Source: Deltaproteobacteria bacterium (GTDB lineage: Bacteria; Desulfobacterota; Desulfobulbia; Desulfobulbales; UBA5123). From it: a stretch of DNA of 10,558 bases. Shown here in pieces: positions 1 through 4,871 of the stretch. Every line of letters starts with the position of its first letter. Position 1 is the first letter of the stretch. The stretch is taken from the NCBI GenBank assembly GCA_021788685.1, contig JAJYKH010000071.1, positions 1 through 10,558 on the forward strand, given 5' to 3'. Under the pieces are notes generated by a model. It did not search any database and was not told where the DNA came from. It saw only the letters and a list, made by a program, of their open reading frames with translations. Made by a program: the position numbers and the translations under genes.

Positions 1-830
1 TGCTTGCCCGGCAGGTCGGGGTGCCGGCCATCGTGGTGTTCCTCAACAAGTGCGACATGGTGGACGACCCGGAGCTGATCGAGCTGGTGGACATGGAGCT
101 GCGGGAGCTGCTCTCGAAATACGAGTTTCCCGGCGACGACACCCCGATCATCCAAGGGAGCGCGCTGAAAGCCTTGGAGAACCCGGAGGACCCGGCGGCT
201 GCCAAGTGCATCTGGGACCTGATGGCGGCCTGCGACAGTTTCATTCCCGAGCCGAAGCGCGATATCGACAAGCCCTTCCTGATGCCGGTCGAGGACGTGT
301 TCTCCATTTCCGGCCGCGGCACGGTGGCCACGGGCCGGATCGAGCGTGGGATCGTGAAGGTGGGTGACGAGGTGGAGATCATCGGGATCCGGCCCACGGC
401 GAAGACCACAATCACCGGGGTGGAGATGTTTCGGAAGGTGCTGGACCAGGGGCAGGCGGGCGACAACGTCGGCGTGCTGCTGCGGGGCACCAAGCGGGAG
501 GAGATCGAGCGGGGGCAGGTGCTGGCGAAGCCGGGCAGCATCACGCCGCACACCAAGTTCAAGGCGGAGTGCTACATTCTGTCGAAGGAAGAGGGTGGCC
601 GCCACACCCCGTTTTTCAACGGCTACCGGCCGCAGTTTTACTTCCGGACCACGGACGTGACCGGGATCGTGAGCCTGCCGGAGGGGGTGGAGATGGTGAT
701 GCCGGGCGACAACGTGACCATCGACGCGGCCCTGATCACCCCCATCGCCATGGAAAAGGAGCTGCGGTTCGCCATCCGGGAAGGCGGGCGGACGGTCGGC
801 GCCGGCGTTATCAGCGAAATCAAAGAATAA
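1..830 (+). CDS. tuf: Elongation factor Tu, 3' part (5' end outside window)
   Basis: EF-Tu is the GTPase that brings aminoacyl-tRNA to the ribosomal A site. The readable frame begins at base 3 (LARQVGVPAIVVFLNKCD) and gives 275 residues to the TAA at 828-830. It starts at about E. coli residue 122, so roughly 121 N-terminal residues, including the P-loop and switch regions, are missing. Visible are the guanine-specificity motif NKCD and the SALKAL motif of the G domain. Domain 2 follows (DVFSISGRGTVATGR, VGVLLRGTKREEIERGQVLAKPG), then domain 3 (GGRHTPFFNGYRPQFYFRTTDVTG, LRFAIREGGRTVGAGV). No frameshift is seen. rpmG follows after 31 bases. A GTG at 21 is an internal codon, not the start. Many related genomes carry a second tuf after fusA, which would explain an assembly break inside this gene; that is inference. 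Confidence 0.98.
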   Translation, partial: LARQVGVPAIVVFLNKCDMVDDPELIELVDMELRELLSKYEFPGDDTPIIQGSALKALENPEDPAAAKCIWDLMAACDSFIPEPKRDIDKPFLMPVEDVFSISGRGTVATGRIERGIVKVGDEVEIIGIRPTAKTTITGVEMFRKVLDQGQAGDNVGVLLRGTKREEIERGQVLAKPGSITPHTKFKAECYILSKEEGGRHTPFFNGYRPQFYFRTTDVTGIVSLPEGVEMVMPGDNVTIDAALITPIAMEKELRFAIREGGRTVGAGVISEIKE

Positions 831-861
831 GGCAGAATATCTCTGAGCGAAAGGGTAAGCC

Positions 862-1011
862 ATGCGAGACATCATCACGCTCGGTTGCGCGGAGTGCAAA
901 CGCCGCAACTACTCGACCACCAAGAACAAGAGAAGCACTCCGCAGAAGCTTGAGTTCAAGAAATTCTGCCCCTTTTGCCGGAAGCATACCCTGCACAAGG
1001 AAACCAAATGA
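862..1011 (+). CDS. rpmG: 50S ribosomal protein L33
   Basis: This is a small basic protein of the large ribosomal subunit near the E site. The 49-residue product starts MRDIITLGCAECKRRNYST and ends HTLHKETK, the usual length and wording for bacterial L33. Both zinc-knuckle pairs are intact: C9-x2-C12 and C36-x2-C39. It is therefore the zinc-binding (C+) form, not the cysteine-free paralogue used under zinc limitation. The ATG at 862 is preceded by a weak purine stretch (GAAAGGG, about 848-854). It lies 31 bases after tuf and 11 bases before tRNA-Trp, an arrangement common in bacteria, and is probably co-transcribed with both. Confidence 0.96.
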   Translation: MRDIITLGCAECKRRNYSTTKNKRSTPQKLEFKKFCPFCRKHTLHKETK

Positions 1012-1022
1012 CCTAACGGCAT

Positions 1023-1098
1023 AGGCCAGTAGCTCCAACGGTAGAGCATCGGACTCCAAATCCGAGGGCTGGGGGTTCGAATCCCTCCTGGCCTGCCA
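1023..1098 (+). tRNA. trnW: tRNA-Trp (anticodon CCA)
   Basis: A 76-base cloverleaf can be folded by eye. The acceptor stem is AGGCCAG (1023-1029) with CTGGCCT (1088-1094), all seven pairs formed. The anticodon stem is TCGGA (1049-1053) with TCCGA (1061-1065), with loop CTCCAAA placing CCA at 1056-1058. The T stem is GGGGG/CCCTC around the TTCGAAT loop (1071-1087). The discriminator base is G (1095), the tryptophan identity base in bacteria, and the 3' CCA is encoded (1096-1098). It sits between rpmG and secE, as in many bacteria, so if co-transcribed it must be cut out of the mRNA by RNase P and 3' processing. A strong hairpin follows 11 bases downstream. Confidence 0.97.
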
Positions 1099-1109
1099 AT
1101 CTGTCCAGC

Positions 1110-1148
1110 AACTTCGTCTTTGTCACGGCAAAGACGAAGTTCTGTTTT
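1110..1148 (+). terminator. Hairpin with short T-run after tRNA-Trp
   Basis: AACTTCGTCTTTG (1110-1122) and CAAAGACGAAGTT (1129-1141) are perfect reverse complements, 13 bp, around the 6-base loop TCACGG. With C1109 bulged, three more pairs form (CAG 1106-1108 with CTG 1142-1144), followed at once by TTTT (1145-1148). T residues occur only on the + side, so the structure points toward secE. It may be an intrinsic terminator or attenuator for tuf–rpmG–tRNA-Trp, or a 3' processing barrier for the tRNA. The T-run is short and the stem only about half GC, so full termination is uncertain. I see no clear promoter for secE in 1149-1199. Confidence 0.6.
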
Positions 1149-1199
1149 GGGTAGGCAGGGGACAATGCAACCGAAGCCAAACGAGGGACAGGTCCGGGA

Positions 1200-1460
1200 A
1201 TGAGCAGCAAGGACGCCGAAATCGCGAGCAAAAAGAAGGGACCGGACGCGGAGGCCAAACAACCGTCCAAATTCAGCCCCGCCCAGATCAAGCAGTTTGC
1301 CGGCGAAGTGAAGACCGAATTCGGGAAGATCGGGTGGCCGGACAAGAAGCATACCATGGGCTCGACGGTGGTGGTCGTGGTGCTGGTGATCATCATTTCG
1401 TTTTATCTCGGCGCGGTCGATCTCGTTTTGGGCAAGATCGTCAGCTCCATTCTCGGCTAG
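1200..1460 (+). CDS. secE: Preprotein translocase subunit SecE
   Basis: SecE is the small clamp subunit of the SecYEG channel in the inner membrane and stabilises SecY. The 86-residue product has a charged, lysine-rich N-terminus (1-35), an amphipathic segment with the family signature EFGKIGWPDKK (about 40-50), and one C-terminal membrane helix (about 55-76, rich in V, I and L). That is the one-helix form usual outside the gammaproteobacteria. The ATG at 1200 is supported by GAGGG at 1183-1187, a rather long 12-base spacing. A 12-codon reading frame (1165-1203) ends with its TGA overlapping this ATG. nusG follows after 30 bases, the near-universal secE–nusG pairing. Confidence 0.96.
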   Translation: MSSKDAEIASKKKGPDAEAKQPSKFSPAQIKQFAGEVKTEFGKIGWPDKKHTMGSTVVVVVLVIIISFYLGAVDLVLGKIVSSILG

Positions 1461-1490
1461 CTAACAACCAAGCGAGGGCGTATTCGACCC

Positions 1491-2021
1491 ATGGCACGGA
1501 GATGGTACATCATCCACACCTACTCGGGATTTGAGGAGAAGGTCAAGACCACACTCCAGGAGCGGATCAAGGCCGCCGGTCAGGAGGAGCTGTTTGGGGA
1601 GGTTCTGGTGCCCACCGAGCAGGTGGTGGAGATGATCAAGGGCTCCAAGAAGACCTCGTCCCGCAAGTTTTTTCCCGGGTACATCCTCCTCAACATGGAG
1701 CTGAATGAGGAAACCTGGCACACGGTGCGCGGCACCCCGAAGGTGACCGGGTTCGTGGGCAACGATCTCCATCCCGAGCCGCTCTCCGATGACGATGCGA
1801 TGAAGATCATCGGCCGCATCAAAGACGGGGCCTTGAAGCCCAAACCCAAGGTGAGCTTCGAGGAAGGCGATCAGGTGCGGGTCATCGACGGGCCTTTCTC
1901 CAATTTTCAGGGGGTGGTCGACAAGGTTTTCCCGGACAAGGGCAGGGTCCGGGTCATGGTGAGCATCTTCGGGCGCGAAACCCCGGTTGAGCTCGAATTC
2001 ATCCAAGTCACCAAGGGATAG
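1491..2021 (+). CDS. nusG: Transcription termination/antitermination protein NusG
   Basis: NusG binds the RNA polymerase clamp helices through its N-terminal domain and contacts Rho or ribosomal protein S10 through its C-terminal KOW domain. The 176-residue product matches the usual length. The NGN domain covers about 1-115 (RRWYIIHTYSGFE at 3-15, the family hallmark; RKFFPGYILLNM at 58-69). A KPKPK linker lies at 116-120 and the KOW domain at 124-176 (GDQVRVIDGPFSNFQGVV, then VMVSIFGRETPVELEF). The ATG at 1491 has the purine-rich AGCGAGGG (1471-1478) 12 bases upstream. It is paired with secE. The next gene is 134 bases away behind a structured leader. Confidence 0.98.
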   Translation: MARRWYIIHTYSGFEEKVKTTLQERIKAAGQEELFGEVLVPTEQVVEMIKGSKKTSSRKFFPGYILLNMELNEETWHTVRGTPKVTGFVGNDLHPEPLSDDDAMKIIGRIKDGALKPKPKVSFEEGDQVRVIDGPFSNFQGVVDKVFPDKGRVRVMVSIFGRETPVELEFIQVTKG

Positions 2022-2155
2022 ATTCAGGAATTGAAAATTGTTTGCTCGACGAGTGTCGAGGGGCGCAAATTCTTTTGCCCAGGCGACATCGCAATCGGGC
2101 GAAATGACGTTTCTGACGACAGCAAGAGCGTTCAGATCACGAAAGGGAGCGGGCA
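2022..2155 (+). promoter_or_regulatory. rplK–rplA leader with small hairpins (possible L1 control site)
   Basis: This 134-base untranslated stretch precedes rplK. CTCGAC (2045-2050) and GTCGAG (2055-2060) form a 6-bp stem with a GAGT loop. Just after, GCAAA (2065-2069) pairs with TTTGC (2074-2078), extended by GG/CC with a bulged C. A weak GAAA/TTTC hairpin lies near 2101-2113. The rplK ribosome-binding site is AAAGGGAG (2142-2149), six bases from the ATG. In E. coli and others, ribosomal protein L1 represses the L11–L1 mRNA by binding a leader structure that mimics its 23S rRNA site. These hairpins are in the right place, but I cannot match the L1 consensus, so that role is inference. No convincing promoter hexamers are seen. 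Confidence 0.35.
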
Positions 2156-2581
2156 ATGGCCAAGAAAATCACAGGATACATTAAGCTGCAGATTCCAGCC
2201 GGCAAGGCGAACCCTTCGCCCCCGGTTGGACCGGCCCTCGGTCAGCACGGGGTCAACATCATGGAATTCTGCAAGGCGTTCAATGCCCGGACCCAGAACC
2301 TGGGCGACATGATCACACCGGTGGTGATCACCGTCTATGCCGACCGGTCCTTCTCCTTCATCACCAAGACGCCGCCGGCTTCCGTCCTGCTGCTGAAGGC
2401 GGTGGGCGCCCAGAAGGGCTCCAGCAATCCCAAGAAGGACAGGATTGCGAAGATCACCAGGGACAAGATCCGGGAGATCGCCCAGCACAAGCTGCCCGAC
2501 CTGAACGCCGACGATATCGATGCGGCGATGCGGATCGTCGAAGGCACGGCGCGGAGCTGCGGCATTACCGTTGTGGACTGA
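2156..2581 (+). CDS. rplK: 50S ribosomal protein L11
   Basis: L11 binds the GTPase-associated region of 23S rRNA at the base of the L10/L12 stalk and is the target site of thiostrepton-type antibiotics. The 141-residue product (E. coli has 142) starts MAKKITGYIKLQIPAG. The proline-rich NPSPPVGPALGQHGVNIMEFCKAFN segment (about 19-43) is intact, including the prolines where thiostrepton resistance usually arises. TPPASVLLLKAVG (about 73-85) and the RNA-binding C-terminal domain ending IVEGTARSCGITVVD follow. The start at ATG 2156 is set by a good ribosome-binding site and the family N-terminus. rplA follows after 77 bases. Confidence 0.98.
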   Translation: MAKKITGYIKLQIPAGKANPSPPVGPALGQHGVNIMEFCKAFNARTQNLGDMITPVVITVYADRSFSFITKTPPASVLLLKAVGAQKGSSNPKKDRIAKITRDKIREIAQHKLPDLNADDIDAAMRIVEGTARSCGITVVD

Positions 2582-2658
2582 TACCATTTCTGCAGATCCC
2601 GGCCACGCGCGGGGGAAGCGGGCAGAGAGCGACTGACAGGCAATTTTGGAGAAGAGCC

Positions 2659-3372
2659 ATGGCGACAAGAGGAAAAAATTACAAAGGGAAGACCGCGGGC
2701 ATTGATTTTGGCAAGACGTTCCTGCTCGATGAGGCACTGGATTTGGCCCTGAAATGCACCTATGCCAAATTCGACGAGTCCATGGACATCGCCGTCCGCC
2801 TCGGGGTCGATCCGCGGCATGCCGATCAGAACGTGCGCACCAGCGTCGTCCTGCCCAACGGCACCGGCAAGACCGAGCGGGTGCTGGTGTTCGCGCAGGG
2901 CCCCAAAATCCAGGAGGCGCTCGACGCGGGCGCCGACTACGCGGGTGGCGACGACTATGTGGAGAAGATCAAGGGCGGCTGGCTGGAATTCGAACGGACC
3001 ATCGCCACCCCCGACATGATGGCCACGGTCGGCAAGATCGGCCGGGTCCTCGGGCCGCGGGGGCTGATGCCCAATGCCAAGCTGGGCACGGTGACCTTCG
3101 ACGTGGCCCGGATGGTTCAGCAGATCAAATCCGGCAAGGTCGACTTCAAGGTCGACAAGGCCGGGGTGGTGCATTCCCTGGTGGGCAAGGCCTCTTTCGG
3201 CTCCACCAAGCTCAGGGAAAACATCCTCGCCTTCATGGACAAGATCATGGCGGTGAAGCCCTCCACCAGCAAGGGCATTTATTTGAAGGGCGTCTACATC
3301 TCCACCACCATGGGGCCGGGCTTCAAGCTCGATCCCGCGGAATTGTCCACCTTGATCAAGAAAGCGGCGTAA
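2659..3372 (+). CDS. rplA: 50S ribosomal protein L1
   Basis: L1 forms the mobile L1 stalk of the large subunit, moves deacylated tRNA out of the E site, and in many bacteria represses its own operon. The 237-residue product has the full family length. The diagnostic L1 signature IGRVLGPRGLMPNAKLGTV lies at about 127-145. The N-terminal part has SMDIAVRLGVDPRHADQNVR, and the C-terminal part has STSKGIYLKGVYISTTMGPG. The ATG at 2659 has GGAGAAG (2648-2654) four bases upstream. Two residues of note are the usual TRGKNYK start, shared with delta-type L1 proteins, and the conserved KVDFKVDKAG stretch. After the TAA at 3370-3372 base composition drops sharply into an AT-rich island. Confidence 0.98.
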   Translation: MATRGKNYKGKTAGIDFGKTFLLDEALDLALKCTYAKFDESMDIAVRLGVDPRHADQNVRTSVVLPNGTGKTERVLVFAQGPKIQEALDAGADYAGGDDYVEKIKGGWLEFERTIATPDMMATVGKIGRVLGPRGLMPNAKLGTVTFDVARMVQQIKSGKVDFKVDKAGVVHSLVGKASFGSTKLRENILAFMDKIMAVKPSTSKGIYLKGVYISTTMGPGFKLDPAELSTLIKKAA

Positions 3373-3375
3373 CGA

Positions 3376-3450
3376 AGTGTGATTTTTAAAGGATTTATTG
3401 ATTTCACTTTCAAATCTCACTTTCTAAAATCAAAAATAACAAGCAGTATT
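3376..3450 (+). promoter_or_regulatory. AT-rich island upstream of the L10 leader, possible internal promoter
   Basis: Right after rplA about 75 bases become strongly AT-rich, unlike the GC-rich surroundings. The octamer TCACTTTC occurs twice (3404-3411 and 3417-3424), each followed by an A-rich stretch. A TTGATT (3398-3403) and a TAAAAT (3425-3430) are promoter-like hexamers, but their spacing (21 bases) is poor, so no single promoter is convincing. E. coli has a promoter for rplJL in this location. An analogous one here is inference from position and composition. Confidence 0.3.
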
Positions 3451-3510
3451 GAGTCGAAGACAGCAGGTAGGATCGCTTTAATCAGCTTCCCGCTGGCCTG
3501 CCGAGACGGT
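3451..3510 (+). ncRNA. Ribosomal protein L10 leader (cis-regulatory RNA)
   Basis: The stretch GTCGAAGACAGCAGG (3453-3467) with CCTGCCGAGAC (3497-3507) has the architecture of the bacterial L10 leader, which binds the L10–L12 complex and represses rplJ–rplL. GCAGG (3463-3467) pairs with CCTGC (3497-3501), and GTC (3453-3455) pairs with GAC (3505-3507). Between these helices lies a lopsided, G- and A-rich internal loop (GAAGACA against CGA) of the kink-turn type. Inside, CAGC (3483-3486) pairs with GCTG (3492-3495). It lies about 170-220 bases before rplJ, the expected place. The match to the known family is by recall, and a covariance-model search would settle it. Confidence 0.8.
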
Positions 3511-3676
3511 TGCGCAGCAGTTCTGAAGCGAGTCATTTCATTTCAGACGCTGGTGTTTGGTCACACATGTCGAACCGTTCTCCCGAGGGAGCCATCCCAG
3601 GAGCTGGTCACCTTTCCTGCACCCGGCCTCGACTGCTTTTGACATACAGGGTCAACACGAAAAGGAGGCGGAATCA
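3511..3676 (+). promoter_or_regulatory. Rest of rplJ leader: small hairpins and strong ribosome-binding site
   Basis: Between the L10 leader and rplJ I see no gene. CTCC/GGAG (3580-3583 with 3588-3591) forms a small hairpin. TTGAC (3639-3643) and GTCAA (3651-3655) form a 5-bp stem with a 7-base loop right before the strong Shine-Dalgarno AAAAGGAGG (3660-3668). GCCTC (3626-3630) could pair with GAGGC (3665-3669) and cover part of that site, a possible but weak way to pass repression from the L10 leader to translation. TGGTCAC occurs twice (3558-3564, 3605-3611). Confidence 0.4.
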
Positions 3677-4204
3677 TTGAATCGGGAAGAAAAGGCATCA
3701 GTCGTTCAGGAGCTGAGTGACAAGATCGCCAGGGCGAAAATCGCCATCGTCACCGATTACCGTGGCCTCACGGTAAACAAGATGCAGGATCTCCGGCGGC
3801 AGCTCAAGCAGAGCAACGCCGAGATCAAAGTGGCCAAGAACACACTGCTGAGCAGAGCGGTCCAGGGGACGCCTTTCGAGGTGATCCAGGAGCAGTTGCA
3901 GGGAACTACGGCCTTGACGGTTTCCTATGCTGATCCGGTATCCTCGGCCAAGATCGTCACCGAGTTTGCCAAAGAAAATCCACAGCTGGTCATCAGGTCC
4001 GCTGCCCTCGGTGGCAAGCGGCTGACCTCTGAGGATTTGGTGGCCCTCTCCAAACTGCCCAGCAAGGAGATTCTGCTCGGCCAGATGCTGTCGGTGATGC
4101 TGGCTGTGCCCACCGGCTTTGTCCGGGCACTCAATGGCGTTCCTCAGAAAATGGTCTATCTGCTGCAGGCCCTGAAGGATCAGAAGGGCCAGGCACAGGC
4201 GTAA
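3677..4204 (+). CDS. rplJ: 50S ribosomal protein L10 (TTG start)
   Basis: L10 anchors the L7/L12 dimers to the ribosome, forming the stalk that recruits translation factors. With L12 it represses its own mRNA. The TTG at 3677 is the chosen start: it lies eight bases after AAAAGGAGG and yields NREEKASVVQEL, the normal L10 N-terminus, and 175 residues, the normal length. An upstream GTG at 3557 would add 40 residues of leader translation and is rejected. The N-terminal rRNA-binding domain shows TDYRGLTV (26-33) and VAKNTLLSRA (52-61). The C-terminal helix (about 155-172, VPQKMVYLLQALKDQK) is the L12-dimer docking region. rplL follows after 36 bases. Confidence 0.96.
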   Translation: MNREEKASVVQELSDKIARAKIAIVTDYRGLTVNKMQDLRRQLKQSNAEIKVAKNTLLSRAVQGTPFEVIQEQLQGTTALTVSYADPVSSAKIVTEFAKENPQLVIRSAALGGKRLTSEDLVALSKLPSKEILLGQMLSVMLAVPTGFVRALNGVPQKMVYLLQALKDQKGQAQA

Positions 4205-4240
4205 GACGAGCAATCATCAATCTGCCAGGAGGTTATGACA

Positions 4241-4627
4241 ATGGCTGTGACCAAACAGGATGTTGTGGATTTCATCGCGAACATGAGCGTGCTCGAGCTC
4301 TCCGAGCTGGTGAAGGAGCTCGAGCAGAAGTTCGGCGTTTCCGCCGCCGCGCCGGTGGCCATCGCCGCCGGCGGTCCCGCCGCAGGTGGCGAGGCTGCGG
4401 CCCCGGCTGAGGAGAAGACGGAGTTCAATGTCATTCTCGCCTCGGGCGGTGACAAGAAGATCCAGGTGATCAAGGAAGTGCGCGCCATCACCTCCCTCGG
4501 CCTGAAAGAGGCCAAGGACATGGTGGAGGGCGCTCCCCAGACCCTGAAAGAAGGCGTTTCCAAGGCCGAGGCCGAGGAGATCAAAAAGAAGATCGAAGCC
4601 GCCGGCGGCACCGTGGAGATCAAGTAA
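4241..4627 (+). CDS. rplL: 50S ribosomal protein L7/L12
   Basis: L7/L12 is the multicopy acidic stalk protein that stimulates the GTPases EF-Tu, EF-G and IF2. I place the start at ATG 4241 (MAVTKQDVVDFI, 128 residues). AGGAGG (4227-4232) is eight bases upstream of it, whereas the ATG at 4235 is only two bases away, too close for initiation. The N-terminal dimerisation and L10-binding domain covers about 1-33. A flexible Ala/Gly/Pro-rich hinge covers about 34-58. The globular C-terminal domain covers about 60-128 (EFNVILASGGDKKIQVIKEVR, LGLKEAKDMVEGAP). It pairs with rplJ under the L10 leader. A long structured spacer separates it from rpoB. Confidence 0.98.
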   Translation: MAVTKQDVVDFIANMSVLELSELVKELEQKFGVSAAAPVAIAAGGPAAGGEAAAPAEEKTEFNVILASGGDKKIQVIKEVRAITSLGLKEAKDMVEGAPQTLKEGVSKAEAEEIKKKIEAAGGTVEIK

Positions 4628-4669
4628 CTGCAGGCGATTATCGCGGTTGTATTCTATCACCGAATTTTA

Positions 4670-4697
4670 CCCCGGGCCGACTCCGTTCGGCCCGGGG
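4670..4697 (+). terminator. Strong GC-rich hairpin after rplL (attenuator or processing site)
   Basis: CCCCGGGCCGA (4670-4680) and TCGGCCCGGGG (4687-4697) are perfect reverse complements, 11 bp, with the 6-base loop CTCCGT. The stem begins 43 bases after the rplL stop. It is not followed by a T-run (CCAATTCACC), so it is not a canonical intrinsic terminator by itself. In E. coli an attenuator and an RNase III site in this spacer lower rpoBC expression relative to rplJL. The position suggests a similar role here, by inference. Confidence 0.65.
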
Positions 4698-4713
4698 CCA
4701 ATTCACCGCAGGA

Positions 4714-4740
4714 CGCTACAGGGGCAAAACCCCGGTAGCG
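4714..4740 (+). terminator. Second hairpin in rplL–rpoB spacer, candidate attenuator
   Basis: CGCTAC (4714-4719) pairs with GTAGCG (4735-4740). After one A/G mismatch, GGGG (4721-4724) pairs with CCCC (4730-4733), giving ten pairs around the loop CAAAA. Downstream is a loosely T-containing run (TTGCTGCGTTCTTG), not a solid T-tract. It is a candidate partial terminator between ribosomal protein and RNA polymerase genes. It starts 16 bases after the first hairpin. Confidence 0.55.
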
Positions 4741-4758
4741 TTGCTGCGTTCTTGTGCC

Positions 4759-4792
4759 GGAGCGGTGGGCCGCTGATGCGTCGGGCCGCTCC
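4759..4792 (+). promoter_or_regulatory. Third structured element before rpoB with two alternative folds
   Basis: GGAGCGG (4759-4765) can pair with CCGCTCC (4786-4792), 7 bp with a 20-base loop. Alternatively its AGCGG (4761-4765) can pair with CCGCT (4770-4774), 5 bp with a TGGG loop. The two options exist because GGGCCGCT is directly repeated (4767-4774 and 4783-4790). They cannot form together. From 4793 to the rpoB start I see only the ribosome-binding site GTGAGG (4856-4861). Confidence 0.4.
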
Positions 4793-4871
4793 TTCCTAGC
4801 AAAAGATGAGATCGCCAACCATTGCGCGCGGCGCGACGACCTTCACATGCTAACCAGTGAGGCATGGCTGA

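Noticed and set aside
2335..3420. 361-codon minus-strand frame over rplK/rplA
   Set aside because: It runs antisense through L11 and L1, and its product has no known domain features.
3379..3642. 87-codon + frame between rplA and rplJ
   Set aside because: It covers the AT-rich island and the L10 leader RNA, has no ribosome-binding site and no familiar protein features.
3639..3667. TTGACA at 3639-3644 as a -35 promoter box
   Set aside because: At the right distance lies the Shine-Dalgarno (AAGGAG), not a -10 box, and a start site there would leave no room for translation.
3557..3676. Upstream GTG start extending rplJ by 40 residues
   Set aside because: The extra residues are unlike L10, lack a ribosome-binding site and would translate the leader. 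TTG 3677 fits both site and family N-terminus.
4235..4240. ATG 4235 as the rplL start
   Set aside because: Only two bases from AGGAGG. ATG 4241 has proper spacing and gives the normal N-terminus.
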